Source: an uncultured Paludibaculum sp. (GTDB lineage Bacteria; Acidobacteriota; Terriglobia; Bryobacterales; Bryobacteraceae). Taken from it: 64,000 nucleotides of DNA. Positions 44,211-53,223 of the stretch are shown in pieces. Positions within the stretch are counted from its first letter, which is position 1, and each line of letters starts with the position of its first letter. The DNA lies in the NCBI RefSeq assembly GCF_963665245.1, contig NZ_OY762267.1:62001-126000 (forward strand). The letters are read 5' to 3'. A program made the translations under genes and the position numbers. Under the pieces are notes generated by a model. The model worked only from the letters and a program-made list of their open reading frames with translations. It ran no database searches and was not told the DNA's origin.

Positions 44211-47200
44211 ATGACAAGTCCTTCATCGAAGAAGATCCGCGGTTACGCCCCTGTCCGGGCCTCCGTTTTCCTCCTCACATCGATCCTCCTATTGGGTTCG
44301 TCCGCTCTCTGCCCGGGCCAGCAGGTGACGGCCACTGTGGTCGGCACAGTGACCGACGCCAGTGGAGCAGTGGTGCCGGGCGCGACGGTTCGCGCCTCCA
44401 GCCTGACAACGAATGCCGTGCGTGAGGCCACTTCCGATTCTTCGGGCACGTACACGATCCCATTCCTGCAGGCGGGCGACTACTCCGTGGCTGTGACGGC
44501 GCAGGGCTTTCAGGGTCAGAAGGTGAACCAGATCGCGCTCCAGGTGCAGCAAACGGCCCGTGTCGATTTCACGCTGAAGGTGGGCGATGTAGCCGAGACC
44601 ATTCAGGTGGAGGCTTCGGCGGCGGCACTGCAGACGGAAAACTCCACTGTGGGGACGGTGATTGATTCCGGGAAGATCGTCGAATTGCCCTTGAACGGTC
44701 GAAATTTCGTGCAGCTCGCGCAACTGATCCCGGGCGTGCAGGCGGGGACTCCCGGCTCGATCACGGTACGTCGTGGCCGCGGGTCCATCGGGCAGCAGGA
44801 CTCGCCCTTCGGCTCCACCGGCATGTCGGCCAACGGAAGCCGCGACACGGCCAACCGTTATTTCCTCGACGGCGTCGAGTTCATGGACTACGACGCCATG
44901 ACCTACGCCTTCAGCCCGTCAGTGGACGCGCTGGCGGAGTTCAAAGTGGAGACCAGCACATATTCCGCTGAGGCCGGCGGAGCACCGGGCGGGCAGGTGA
45001 ACATCATCACCAAGCGCGGCGGCAATGCCTTTCGCGGCACGTTGTGGGAATTCAACCGCAACGACGCCCTCACGCAATCCTACGATGCGATTGCCGGAAC
45101 CAGCGCGACGCCGGCGCGGCTCAACCGCAATCAATATGGCGGCAACATCGGCGGCCCGGTGTGGCTGCCGAAGCTTTACAAGGGCAAGGACCGGACGTTC
45201 TTCTTCTTTAATTGGGAATCGGGGAAGCTGGCACAGGGCTCAACGGCGGCCTATCGGATCGTACCGACGGCCGCTCAGCGCGGAGGAGACTTGAGTGGTC
45301 TGGTGAATGCACGTACGGGCGCGCCCATCGTGCTGAACGATCCTCTTGGGGTGGGGATCGTCAACAACCAGATACCGAAGTCGGCGTTGAGCCCTCAGGC
45401 TCAGGCATTTCTTGCCTTTCAGCCTTCCGCCAACACGCAAAACGGCGTCTTCAACTACCTGTCGACGCCAGCCAGCGCGGTCTCGACGCAGGACACCTAC
45501 ACCGCTCGCGTCGATCACAACCTCTCGTCGCGGGACGTCGTCTCGGCCCGCTATGTCTTCAACGACACCTACGAAGCCGGCGTACCGTTCTGGGGGCACG
45601 ACGAGCGCAACAACCTGGGCCGCACGCAGAACCTGGCCCTGTCCTACACGCGGACGTTCACGCCGGTGCTGATCAACGAGTTCCGCGCCGGCTGGCACAA
45701 GTTCAGCGAGCAGGAGATCTTCGGCACCACCAATGACGCAGCCTACGACGTGGTGGGCAAGATGGGGCTGCCGCTGGTTTCGCGCTTGCCGAAGGAGTTC
45801 GGGCCGCCCACGATCAACGTCAGCGGCGCCGACGGCACGTTCAATATGTACGACCTGCAGCGCCAGATCGGACCGCGGGACCGGTCGAACAGCTTCCTTC
45901 CCTTCTCCGACACCCTGTCGTGGCAGCACGGCCGCCACTTCATCAAGATGGGTGTGGAGATCGATCGCCGACTGGTGACCTTCGAGCAGGCACGCGCGCC
46001 GCGCGGGTCGTTCACCTTTGACGGAACCTACACGGGCAGCGCCCTGGCCGACTTCCTGCTGGGCTACATCCGCAACGACAGCATCAATCCGGCGCACACA
46101 TCGACGGATCTGAAGAACTTCTGGCAGGGCTACTTCGTCAACGACGACTGGAAGGTGACGTCCAACCTCACGCTGAACCTGGGCATGCGCTACGACTACT
46201 TCCAGCCCTACAAGCAGTCGGACGACAAGATGGTGAACATCGAGCAGAACGGCTTCATCGTCGCCGGACTGACAACGCCCCAGACTTCAGCCTACGGGCG
46301 CGCGCTGATCGCTCCGGACCGCAACAACATCGGCCCCCGCTTTGGCTTCGCATACCGGCCGAAGTTCACCAACGACGCGGTGATCCGCGGCGGCTACGGC
46401 ATCTATTACACGCCACAGATCTCCAACGCGATCTTCGCCATGGCGGAAGGTGCGCAAGCCACGGCCGGCGCCACCATCACCGGCAATATCACAGGCAAAC
46501 CAAACGTGTTCTTCAATGACCCGTTCGCCGGCGCCGTGACCTCCGGCGCATTGAACTTCGCGGTGAGTAATGACCAGAATCTGCGCGACAGCTACATCCA
46601 GCAGTGGAACTTCAACATCCAGAAGAAACTGCCGGGCGATTTCATCCTCGACTTGGGCTATGTCGGATCCAAGGGCACGCGGTTGATCGTGACATTCCAG
46701 GACCTCAACCGGCCCGTGCAGATTGTGGATCCGCGCACCGCCGGGCTCGCCTCGTTGAACGCCCGACGGCCGAATCAGGACTACCAGCGCAGTGTGCGAT
46801 CCGACAAGTCCATTGGCAACTCCATCTATCACGCCCTGCAGATGAAGGGCGAGCGGCGCATGCGGAACGGCCTCACGTTTCTGGCAGCCTACACGTACTC
46901 GAAGTCGATCTCGGGCCCGCTCGACATTGGCGGCCAGGTGGGTGGCGGATCGTTCATCGGCGACGTGCAGGACATCTACAACCTGCGCGCGGAGCGGGCC
47001 GTGTCGGGCTTCGACGTCACGCAGCGGTTCGTCCAGACACTCATCTACGACGTCCCGTTCTTCAAGCATTCGACGGGGCTGAAGAAGCTGGTGCTGGACG
47101 GATGGCAGGCATCGACGATCATGACCGCGCAATCCGGCTTCCCCGCCCCGATCAGCTTCGGTGTGGACACCACGGGCACCGGCATCGGATCCCGTCCGGA

Positions 47201-47555
47201 CCTCACCGGGCAGGTAGCGAACCTGGCCGGTAGCGACCGGACGTGGAAGCGCTGGTTCAACGTCGATGCGTTCGCGCAGGGGCCTTATGGCCGCTTCGGC
47301 ACTTCTCCACGCACCAACGCCGTGCGGCTGCCCGGCCTGTGGAACTTCGACTTCTCGGTGAACAAGAGTTTCCGTTTTGCCGAGACGCGCAGCGTGGAGT
47401 TCCGCACCGAGGTCTTCAATCTGTTCAACCAATACAATCCGGATCCCAGCACGGTGGACCTGAACATCCGTTCCGCCACGTTTGGCACGGTGGGTGGCGG
47501 TGTGCGCGGCATCACCACGAGAGTCATCCAACTGGGCGCCAAACTGTATTTCTGA
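44211..47555 (+). CDS. Oar-like TonB-dependent receptor with carboxypeptidase-regulatory domain
   Basis: About 1114 residues. A signal peptide is followed by an N-terminal CarboxypepD_reg domain ('VTATVVGTVTDASGAVVPGATVRASSLTTNAVREATSDSSGTYTIPFLQAG'), a plug with 'VIDSGKIVELPLNGRNFVQLAQLIPGVQ', and a long barrel with the acidobacterial 'NRNQYGGNIGGPVWLPKLYKGKDRTFFFFNWE' signature, ending 'ITTRVIQLGAKLYF'. This is the abundant acidobacterial Oar-like class; substrates are probably oligosaccharides or peptides and cannot be read from sequence. Start ATG 44211 has AAGG upstream; GTG 44202 is possible. A good terminator follows. Confidence 0.9.
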   Translation: MTSPSSKKIRGYAPVRASVFLLTSILLLGSSALCPGQQVTATVVGTVTDASGAVVPGATVRASSLTTNAVREATSDSSGTYTIPFLQAGDYSVAVTAQGFQGQKVNQIALQVQQTARVDFTLKVGDVAETIQVEASAAALQTENSTVGTVIDSGKIVELPLNGRNFVQLAQLIPGVQAGTPGSITVRRGRGSIGQQDSPFGSTGMSANGSRDTANRYFLDGVEFMDYDAMTYAFSPSVDALAEFKVETSTYSAEAGGAPGGQVNIITKRGGNAFRGTLWEFNRNDALTQSYDAIAGTSATPARLNRNQYGGNIGGPVWLPKLYKGKDRTFFFFNWESGKLAQGSTAAYRIVPTAAQRGGDLSGLVNARTGAPIVLNDPLGVGIVNNQIPKSALSPQAQAFLAFQPSANTQNGVFNYLSTPASAVSTQDTYTARVDHNLSSRDVVSARYVFNDTYEAGVPFWGHDERNNLGRTQNLALSYTRTFTPVLINEFRAGWHKFSEQEIFGTTNDAAYDVVGKMGLPLVSRLPKEFGPPTINVSGADGTFNMYDLQRQIGPRDRSNSFLPFSDTLSWQHGRHFIKMGVEIDRRLVTFEQARAPRGSFTFDGTYTGSALADFLLGYIRNDSINPAHTSTDLKNFWQGYFVNDDWKVTSNLTLNLGMRYDYFQPYKQSDDKMVNIEQNGFIVAGLTTPQTSAYGRALIAPDRNNIGPRFGFAYRPKFTNDAVIRGGYGIYYTPQISNAIFAMAEGAQATAGATITGNITGKPNVFFNDPFAGAVTSGALNFAVSNDQNLRDSYIQQWNFNIQKKLPGDFILDLGYVGSKGTRLIVTFQDLNRPVQIVDPRTAGLASLNARRPNQDYQRSVRSDKSIGNSIYHALQMKGERRMRNGLTFLAAYTYSKSISGPLDIGGQVGGGSFIGDVQDIYNLRAERAVSGFDVTQRFVQTLIYDVPFFKHSTGLKKLVLDGWQASTIMTAQSGFPAPISFGVDTTGTGIGSRPDLTGQVANLAGSDRTWKRWFNVDAFAQGPYGRFGTSPRTNAVRLPGLWNFDFSVNKSFRFAETRSVEFRTEVFNLFNQYNPDPSTVDLNIRSATFGTVGGGVRGITTRVIQLGAKLYF

Positions 47556-47593
47556 TCTCCGCCAGCCGGTGTCGTCCGGCACAACAGGGGGCC

Positions 47594-47636
47594 AAGGGTC
47601 GGGTGCTTCGTATTGAGGCATCCGGCCCTTTGTTTC
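47594..47636 (+). terminator. Rho-independent terminator after the Oar-like receptor
   Basis: AAGGGTCGGGTGC (47594-47606) pairs with GCATCCGGCCCTT (47618-47630) over 13 positions, with two G-T wobbles and an 11-base loop, and TTGTTT follows. This lies 38 bases after the stop of the receptor gene. Confidence 0.72.
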
Positions 47637-48048
47637 CATTCCCCCCTTGTTTCCATTCAACGATCGGCCTGGTTCTCCTCGGAGCGCCTACGGAATCGCG
47701 ATCGCCCCAGCCATCGGGCGCAGGAGCCTCATCCATGCCTCGCCTGCGGGCTGGAAGCGCAACGCATGTGGACCTGCCGGCAAAACTGCCGCTCGATCCA
47801 CCGGACGGTGCCATCGGCTCCAATGTTTCACCGATGTGTTCGGCCCCGGAGGTTCGTGGAGCTGCCATCCGTGGTCGTTGTAGAAATGCGCTTTAATTGG
47901 CTTTAATTGGCCCAAACTCCGTCCAACGGTCGACCGTCGGCGCGGGCACGCCGAGGCGATCTACCGTCTCCCGCTTGTTCTACATTCCCAGCTCGCGAAG
48001 ACGATCATACCTGCTAAACCGGCATCAGGTGCCCCAGGTGGCGAGCCC

Positions 48049-48444
48049 TTGCCACCGCCGGTTCCCGTGCCGGCTTGCCCCGAGTACCAGTGGGAGTGGT
48101 CCCCGGATTCGATGAATGATCGACGTGCCCAGTGGCGGCCGGTTCGCTATCCAAAGACATCCGGCGGGCATCTTGGTGCTGGCTGGGACGTGGGCTCGCG
48201 TGCTGGACCTGGGCACTGGGACGTCGATAACGGATCAGGCCGAAGACAGAGGTATTATCCAGTTGGGAGACCGATGCCAGACAAGGAGGCCCATCCGCCG
48301 GCCTGGCGCCCGGTCGGGATGAATGATGCCAGCCCGGCGTCGTGGTCGGAGGGATCGGACGAGGTTGCCTGCTATACCGCGGTACTCGACTCTTACCTTC
48401 GCTGTTGCCTCCTCTCTGGACGACTCTGGCACCGAATTTCGTAG
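48049..48444 (+). pseudogene. Orphan polymorphic-toxin C-terminal tip
   Basis: An open frame that resembles the last part of an RHS-type polymorphic toxin. A Pro-rich linker ('LPPPVPVPACPEY') leads to 'WEWSPDSMNDRRAQWRPV' and then to 'PGHWDVDNGSGRRQRYYPVGRPMPDKEAHP', a 'GHWDV-D-G-RQRY' block I associate with C-terminal toxin domains in Planctomycetes and Acidobacteriota. There is no start codon with a ribosome site and no RHS core before it; the frame runs back to a stop at 47881-47883 through sequence with no RHS signature. So it looks like a toxin tip separated from its carrier. A putative immunity gene starts 19 bases after its stop. The family call is from memory and the toxic activity is unknown. 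Confidence 0.5.
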
Positions 48445-48463
48445 TCCCATAGGGAGCCCACGT

Positions 48464-48970
48464 ATGCAAATACTCTCTGAAGCTGAGGCCGCGAGCTACT
48501 TGAGGGTTCCTGATATAGGCTCGTTTTTTGGACAGGTAGCGTGGCGGTATCCTGGCGTAATTCCCAACTATCGCTTGCCTAAGGACTCGGGAAAGAAAGT
48601 AGCCTTGGCTAGGTTGCTTGGGAATCTGTTCCTTGACCACGGCCCTTTCTTTTTGTGGGTGACAGGCACCGGGATCTGGTCCAGTGCGGAGCACCTTGAC
48701 CTCTTTGATCGATACCGATTGTCGTTCGGTGAGCATCGAACGGTGCATGATGCTCCAGTCCACATGTTGGAAGATGGTGACCGAGCTGCGGCCATCAGCC
48801 TCTTGTGTTTGACTCTCTTCTTCATTTGGGACGTCGAGATCATCGCTAGCGACCGCTCGGTTGCCATTTCGGTGAGCCATGATGAGTGGATGGAAGTTCG
48901 TCATGCAGAAGGGCAGAATGCTCTAGCTGAGCATTTTGCGAAGTTCCTGAGTGACTATGAGTCTTCGTGA
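48464..48970 (+). CDS. Probable immunity protein to the adjacent toxin tip
   Basis: 168 residues with a strong Shine-Dalgarno (AGGGAG, 48451-48456) seven bases before the ATG. 'GPFFLWVTGTGIWSSAEHLDLFDRYR', 'FGEHRTVHDAPVHML' and 'FIWDVEIIASDRSVAISVSHDEWMEV' are characteristic of an uncharacterised family that I recall as a frequent neighbour of polymorphic toxins. There is no signal peptide or membrane segment, so it acts in the cytoplasm. The codon usage is more AT-rich than that of the core genes. Position directly after the toxin tip supports immunity, but the pairing is inference. Confidence 0.6.
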   Translation: MQILSEAEAASYLRVPDIGSFFGQVAWRYPGVIPNYRLPKDSGKKVALARLLGNLFLDHGPFFLWVTGTGIWSSAEHLDLFDRYRLSFGEHRTVHDAPVHMLEDGDRAAAISLLCLTLFFIWDVEIIASDRSVAISVSHDEWMEVRHAEGQNALAEHFAKFLSDYESS

Positions 48971-49098
48971 CCTGCCCCCGAAAATTTCGTGGGTGCTAGG
49001 CAGACCCCAGATCCTCCGAGGCCAGTTGACCATAGTGGCGGCGAAGTTCGCTCTCGCCCAGCGTAGGCTCCAGGGAGGGTGTGAACCCTCCCGCGGGA

Positions 49099-49989
49099 TC
49101 AAAGATTCTTCAATAGAAAGCGTTCGATGTGGGCTGCGATGACATCACCGTGCGTCTCCAGAGCGAAGTGGCCGGTGTCCAGCAGGTAGGTTTCGAGGTT
49201 GGTGAGATCCCGGCTGTAGGGTGCGGCCCCTTCAGCGGGGAAGATGAAGTCGTTCTTGCCCCAGACGATGAGCGCCGGCGGCTGATGGTTCCTGAAAAAT
49301 TCCTGGAACTTCGGGTATAGGGGCACGTTGGTTCCGTAGGACAGAAACAAGTCCATCTGAATCTCGCGGTTCCCTTCCCGATCGAGTCCCGCCTGGTCGA
49401 CCAACCACACCGTTGGATCCAGCAACGAAGTGTCCTTCACGCCGTCCTGATATTGCCAGCGAGTCGCCTCCAGGTTTACGAGAAAATGGAGTGCGGCCCG
49501 GTTCTCGGCATTGGGTTCCGCCCAGTATTTCTTGATCGGGTCCCAGAACTTGAGAAGCCCTTCCTCGTACGCATTCCCGTTCTGGATGATCAGCGCCTGA
49601 ATCCGTTCCGGATGCAGTAGGGCGAGCCGGTATCCGATGGGTGCGCCGTAGTCCATCACGTAGATTGAGAATTTCGTCAGGCCGAGTGACTCGACGAAGG
49701 AATCCACAACTTTCGCGAGATTCTCGAAGGTGTAGCTAAATTCGGTATGAGCCGGCATGCTGCTCTGTCCGAAGCCGGGATAGTCTGGCGCGATCACGCG
49801 AAAAGAGCCGGCGAGCTGAGGGATCAGATTCCGGAACATATTCGACGACGTCGGGAATCCGTGCAAGAGCAGGATCACGGGCGCGGTTGCTGGTCCGGCT
49901 TCCCGATAGAAGATCTCCTGTCCGGCGACTTTGAGGGTCCTATAGTGAGTCGGGTGAGTGGTTCGCCGCTCTGTCTCAACTGCATTCAT
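49099..49989 (-). CDS. Alpha/beta hydrolase, epoxide-hydrolase/haloalkane-dehalogenase-like
   Basis: 296 residues with 'LLLHGFPTSSNMFRNLIPQL' (oxyanion region) and the nucleophile elbow 'YVMDYGAPIGYRLA', where the nucleophile is Asp rather than Ser. The second acid is probably in 'VWGKNDFIFPAEGA' and the histidine in 'LLDTGHFALETH'. An Asp nucleophile places it with epoxide hydrolases and haloalkane dehalogenases. The start at 49989 is backed by AAGGAG nine bases upstream. It stands alone on the minus strand between the immunity-type gene and the IS66 element. Confidence 0.87.
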   Translation of the reverse strand: MNAVETERRTTHPTHYRTLKVAGQEIFYREAGPATAPVILLLHGFPTSSNMFRNLIPQLAGSFRVIAPDYPGFGQSSMPAHTEFSYTFENLAKVVDSFVESLGLTKFSIYVMDYGAPIGYRLALLHPERIQALIIQNGNAYEEGLLKFWDPIKKYWAEPNAENRAALHFLVNLEATRWQYQDGVKDTSLLDPTVWLVDQAGLDREGNREIQMDLFLSYGTNVPLYPKFQEFFRNHQPPALIVWGKNDFIFPAEGAAPYSRDLTNLETYLLDTGHFALETHGDVIAAHIERFLLKNL

Positions 49990-50297
49990 TGAAGGTGTCT
50001 CCTTAGGGGTCAGTTCCCTGGCATCGAAGCGCGCGTGAATTCCGCGATCCCGTGGCCTCTGCGGAATGGGGCGTCGCCTCGCCAAGTGATTGTGATCGGG
50101 GAATCCAGGTAGTGCGGAGATTCCCTACGCTGACGATAGCGGTTCGCCAGGAGGCAAAACACCCCTGAACGGGTATTTGTCACGACCCTTTCGAGTGAGG
50201 CTTTTGCTGGCCTTTCAGGCCGCAGCCAACCGATGGCCAGTGAGCGCTACGCAAACCCCATCTTGAATGCGTGCTCCGTGTGCCCCACTGTGAAGTC

Positions 50298-50627
50298 ATG
50301 CGCACACGCGGACCTGAGGCTTGGACGAAGTGGCGGGAGTTGGTCGCTGAGCAAGAGCGGAGCGGTCAAAGTGTGGCGGCGTTCTGCCGGGCACGTGGGC
50401 TATCTCCAACGCACTTCTTTGCCTGGAAGAAACGTCTGATCCTGGCTGGCCCGCAACCCTTCGTCGAGGTCCACTTGGTGGACGCCGGCAGGGCGACTCA
50501 AGCGGCGGCTGGGCATGGATCGGCGATTGAGATTCGACTGCCCACCGGCCGGAGCCTGCTCGTCGAGCCAGGCTTCGATCCCAATCATCTGCGCGCTTTG
50601 TTGGCCGTGTTGGAGTCCCGCGTTTGA
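50298..50627 (+). CDS. tnpA: IS66 accessory protein TnpA
   Basis: 109 residues. 'GPEAWTKWRELVAEQERSGQSVAAFCRARGLSPTHFFAWKKRL' is the helix-turn-helix of IS66 TnpA, an accessory protein needed for transposition of many members. The start at 50298 places it 58 bases inside the element. The stop overlaps the TTG start of tnpB (TTGA, 50624-50627), giving translational coupling. Confidence 0.9.
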   Translation: MRTRGPEAWTKWRELVAEQERSGQSVAAFCRARGLSPTHFFAWKKRLILAGPQPFVEVHLVDAGRATQAAAGHGSAIEIRLPTGRSLLVEPGFDPNHLRALLAVLESRV

Positions 50628-51010
50628 CCGGTCTGCCGAGCCTGCGCACGCTCGACCGCGAGCAAAGCGCGCGCATCTGGCTCGCCGCCGAGGCCGCTGA
50701 CATGCGCTGCGGTTTCGACCGCTTGGCCGAACGCGTGAAAGCCGTCATCGGGCAGGACCCCTTAAGTGGTCACCTGTTTGTGTTTCGCTCGCGCCGCGGC
50801 GACCGGCTAAAAATTCTTGTGTGGGATCGCGACGGCTTTGTTCTTTGGTATAAGCGGCTCGAGGCAGGCACTTTCAAACTGCCCCGCGTGGAAGCGGGCT
50901 CATCTTCGGTGGAACTGAGAGCCAGTGAACTGGCCATGGTTCTGGATGGAATCGATGTATCGCGGCTGAAACGGGTCGCCCGCTACGAGCGCGGCGCGCG
51001 CGTCGTCTGA
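50624..51010 (+). CDS. tnpB: IS66 accessory protein TnpB
   Basis: 128 residues with 'WLAAEAADMRCGFDRLAERVKAVIGQDPLSGHLFVFRSRRGDRLKILVWDRDGFVLWYKRLEAGTFKLP', the complete IS66 Orf2 (TnpB) signature. It starts at a TTG that overlaps the tnpA stop. It is intact and encoded with tnpA and tnpC. Confidence 0.94.
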   Translation: MTGLPSLRTLDREQSARIWLAAEAADMRCGFDRLAERVKAVIGQDPLSGHLFVFRSRRGDRLKILVWDRDGFVLWYKRLEAGTFKLPRVEAGSSSVELRASELAMVLDGIDVSRLKRVARYERGARVV

Positions 51011-51069
51011 ATCACAAGAAAAGTCACTATTCGCGTAACGTTTAATATGGAAATCGCATCTAATTATCC

Positions 51070-52734
51070 GTGGCCATTGGCAGCGGGAATTTGATCGACT
51101 TACCCGGGGACAGCGCAGCGCTGAAGGCGATGGTGCTCTCCCTGCTGACCGAGTGCGATCACCATGCCCAGCGCGCCGAACAGCAGGCACAACGTGCCGA
51201 ACAGCAGACTCAGCGTGCCGATGAACAGACTCGCCGCGCTGAAGAACTCCGCGTGGAAATGCTCCGCCTTCAACTGGAATTGGAGCGTTATAAGAAGTGG
51301 TATTACGGTCCCCGCGCCGACCGGCTGCAATCAACTGGCGATCTGGCGCAGATGCTGTTCGACTTCGCCGCATCGATGGACCAGAAGCCGGTTCATCCGG
51401 ATGACGTTCCTCCCGAGACGCCACAGGACTCGGAAGTGCGCCGCGTGCGGCGCCGCAAAGGCCGGCGCAATCTCGCCAACTTTGAGAATCTCCCGGCCAC
51501 CACGCATGTCCACGAGCTGAGCGCGGAACAGCGAGCCTGCCCCTGCTGTGGAACCGAGCGCCAGGAGATCGGCGCCGACGAGAGCTGGCAGATCGAGTAT
51601 CTGCCCGGTCACTTCGAACGCATCCACCACGTGCGCAAGAAGTATGCCTGTACGGCCTGCGAGAACGGCGGCGGCAAACCCAGTATCGAAACGGCGGCCA
51701 AGCCCGAGGCAGCAATTGACAAGGGGTTGGCCGGACCGGGCCTGCTGGCTTACATCGTGACCAGCAAGTTTTCCGATTACCTGCCGCTCTACCGGCTGGA
51801 AGACATCTTCGCGCGGCAGGGCTTCGAGATTTCGCGCGCCACCCAATCGGTATGGTGCGGCGATGTGGCAGACTTGGCCGAACCGCTGTACCAATTGATG
51901 GCGCAGCGAGTGCGGTCCTCGCATGTGGTAGCCACCGACGACACCATCATGCCGATGCTGAGCAAAGGCAAAACGGCGAACGCCCGGATGTGGATCTATG
52001 TGGGGGATGACGACCATGCCTACAACGTCTTCGACTTCACGCTGAACCGGGGCCGCGATGGGCCGAAACATTTTCTGAAAGATTACCGGCAGGTTTTGCT
52101 GGCCGATGCCTACGGCGGATACAACGGCGTGGTGGCGGGCAACGAGATCACGCGCGCGGGGTGCTGGGCGCATTTCCGTCGCAAGGTAGTGGAGGCGGAG
52201 AAGGCGGCGCCGGAGATCGCGCGGAGCGTGGTGGAGGTGGTGCGCGCGCTGTATTCAGTAGAACGTCAGGCGGCCGCACTTCCGGTGGCGGAGCGGCTGA
52301 AGCTGCGCCAGGAGAACTCGGTGCCGGTGGTAACGGAGTTACGGGAGAAACTGCTGGGCTGGAAAGAACAGTTGCTGCCGAAGCATCCGATGGCCGAGGC
52401 GCTGAACTACGCGCTGAGCCAGTGGGCGGAACTGACGGTGTTCTGCTCCGATGGAGCGGTGCCGCTGGACAACAACATCAGCGAAAGGGAAATGAAGCGA
52501 GTGGTGCTGAACCGCAAGAACTCGCTCTTCGTGGGCAATGCGAGGGGCGGCCGGACCGCAGCGATTCTGGCGAGCCTGACGAGCACCTGCCGCCGTCACG
52601 ACGTGGACCCACAACTGTACCTGACGCAGTTGCTAACCAACCTGCCGTCGGTGCGCCTCAGCGACTTGGCAGACTGGCTGCCGGATGCATGGAAGCGGCG
52701 CCAAGCGGCGTCGCCTGAGGGGCCTCCAAAGTAG
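51070..52734 (+). CDS. tnpC: IS66 transposase TnpC
   Basis: 554 residues beginning at a GTG. An N-terminal coiled coil contains near-identical heptads 'AQRAEQQAQRAEQQTQRADEQ'. A zinc-binding region ('CPCCGTE...CTACENG') follows. The catalytic DDE set is Asp290 or Asp291 in 'VATDDTIMP', Asp346 in 'LADAYGGYNG' and Glu472 in 'NNISEREMK'. Full length and undisturbed, so the element is expected to be active. Confidence 0.95.
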   Translation: MAIGSGNLIDLPGDSAALKAMVLSLLTECDHHAQRAEQQAQRAEQQTQRADEQTRRAEELRVEMLRLQLELERYKKWYYGPRADRLQSTGDLAQMLFDFAASMDQKPVHPDDVPPETPQDSEVRRVRRRKGRRNLANFENLPATTHVHELSAEQRACPCCGTERQEIGADESWQIEYLPGHFERIHHVRKKYACTACENGGGKPSIETAAKPEAAIDKGLAGPGLLAYIVTSKFSDYLPLYRLEDIFARQGFEISRATQSVWCGDVADLAEPLYQLMAQRVRSSHVVATDDTIMPMLSKGKTANARMWIYVGDDDHAYNVFDFTLNRGRDGPKHFLKDYRQVLLADAYGGYNGVVAGNEITRAGCWAHFRRKVVEAEKAAPEIARSVVEVVRALYSVERQAAALPVAERLKLRQENSVPVVTELREKLLGWKEQLLPKHPMAEALNYALSQWAELTVFCSDGAVPLDNNISEREMKRVVLNRKNSLFVGNARGGRTAAILASLTSTCRRHDVDPQLYLTQLLTNLPSVRLSDLADWLPDAWKRRQAASPEGPPK

Positions 52735-52776
52735 AGTCCGTCCGGTCGGAGGACCTGGGGTTCGCGTAGCGCTCAC

Positions 52777-52857
52777 GATGGCCACCCAGTGCGCCGAATC
52801 CCCCCAAAGAACCGCGCAAATCAGAATGGAATCAGTAGAGCAGAAAACGCCGCCGCT
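52777..52857. repeat. Dispersed repeat, copy A (right part, after IS66)
   Basis: About 80 bp directly after the IS66 end that match 61776-61850 closely: GGCC.CCCAGTGCGCCGAATCCC, then AACCGC.CAAATCAG and ATGGAATCA..AGAGCAGAAA. The left part, before the IS at 50232, is degenerate (only CCAACCGATGGCCA is recognisable). The element is a family of which copies B and C carry the other half. The rest of 52858-53183 shows no gene or structure. Confidence 0.6.
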
Positions 52858-53183
52858 AGGTCGCAGCCGGCACTGAGCCGGTGTGCGTTGGCTCCATCAG
52901 GTGTAGCACGGCGCCGGCCGCTCCGCGCGGCTGCTGAGTTCAACCTGTAATGGAGGCCAAGTGATGCGTCCCAGCAGCATCTGTGGCCGCTGAAATCAGG
53001 ACGGACCGGCATAGTTGGGCTGCGCGCTAGAGCTTGCGGATGGCCGTATGTTATTGCCTTCTAGCGACCTTTACGCACTGCGAAGGAGTAGTGCCGAGTC
53101 ACGGAGAGCGCCGATTGATCTCAGCCGAAGGCACAAAGCAGCTCATAAGCTCCTTTTTCATGATCATATCGACTGGAACGGGT

Positions 53184-53223
53184 CAGGATGTCGCCTTTCT
53201 CTGCAGGATGTCACCTTTCTCTG
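53184..53223. repeat. 20-bp tandem duplication
   Basis: CAGGATGTCGCCTTTCTCTG is followed at once by the same 20 bases with one change (G to A at the tenth base). The second copy overlaps the stop codon of the leftward gene at 53211-53936. Origin unknown; it could be the footprint of an excised mobile element. Confidence 0.7.

Larger units (their letters stand above)
50240..52776 (+). mobile_element. Complete IS66-family insertion sequence with 8-bp target duplication
   Basis: A 2537-bp element. The left end begins GTGAGCGCTACGC (inverted repeat 50240-50260) and the right end carries the same sequence inverted (52756-52776), with 20 of 21 positions matching. The flanks are the same 8 bases, GATGGCCA, at 50232-50239 and 52777-52784, the duplication length typical of IS66. 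Inside are tnpA, tnpB and tnpC in order, all intact. Duplication and ends are intact, so the insertion is probably recent. It interrupts a dispersed repeat, whose right part continues at 52777-52857. Confidence 0.95.

Noticed and set aside
48014..48904. 296-codon frame antisense to the toxin tip and immunity-type gene
   Set aside because: The plus-strand immunity gene has a strong ribosome site and family-like sequence; the antisense product has none.
51180..51240. Short tandem repeat at the start of tnpC
   Set aside because: It encodes heptads of a coiled coil typical of IS66 transposases and is explained by the protein.
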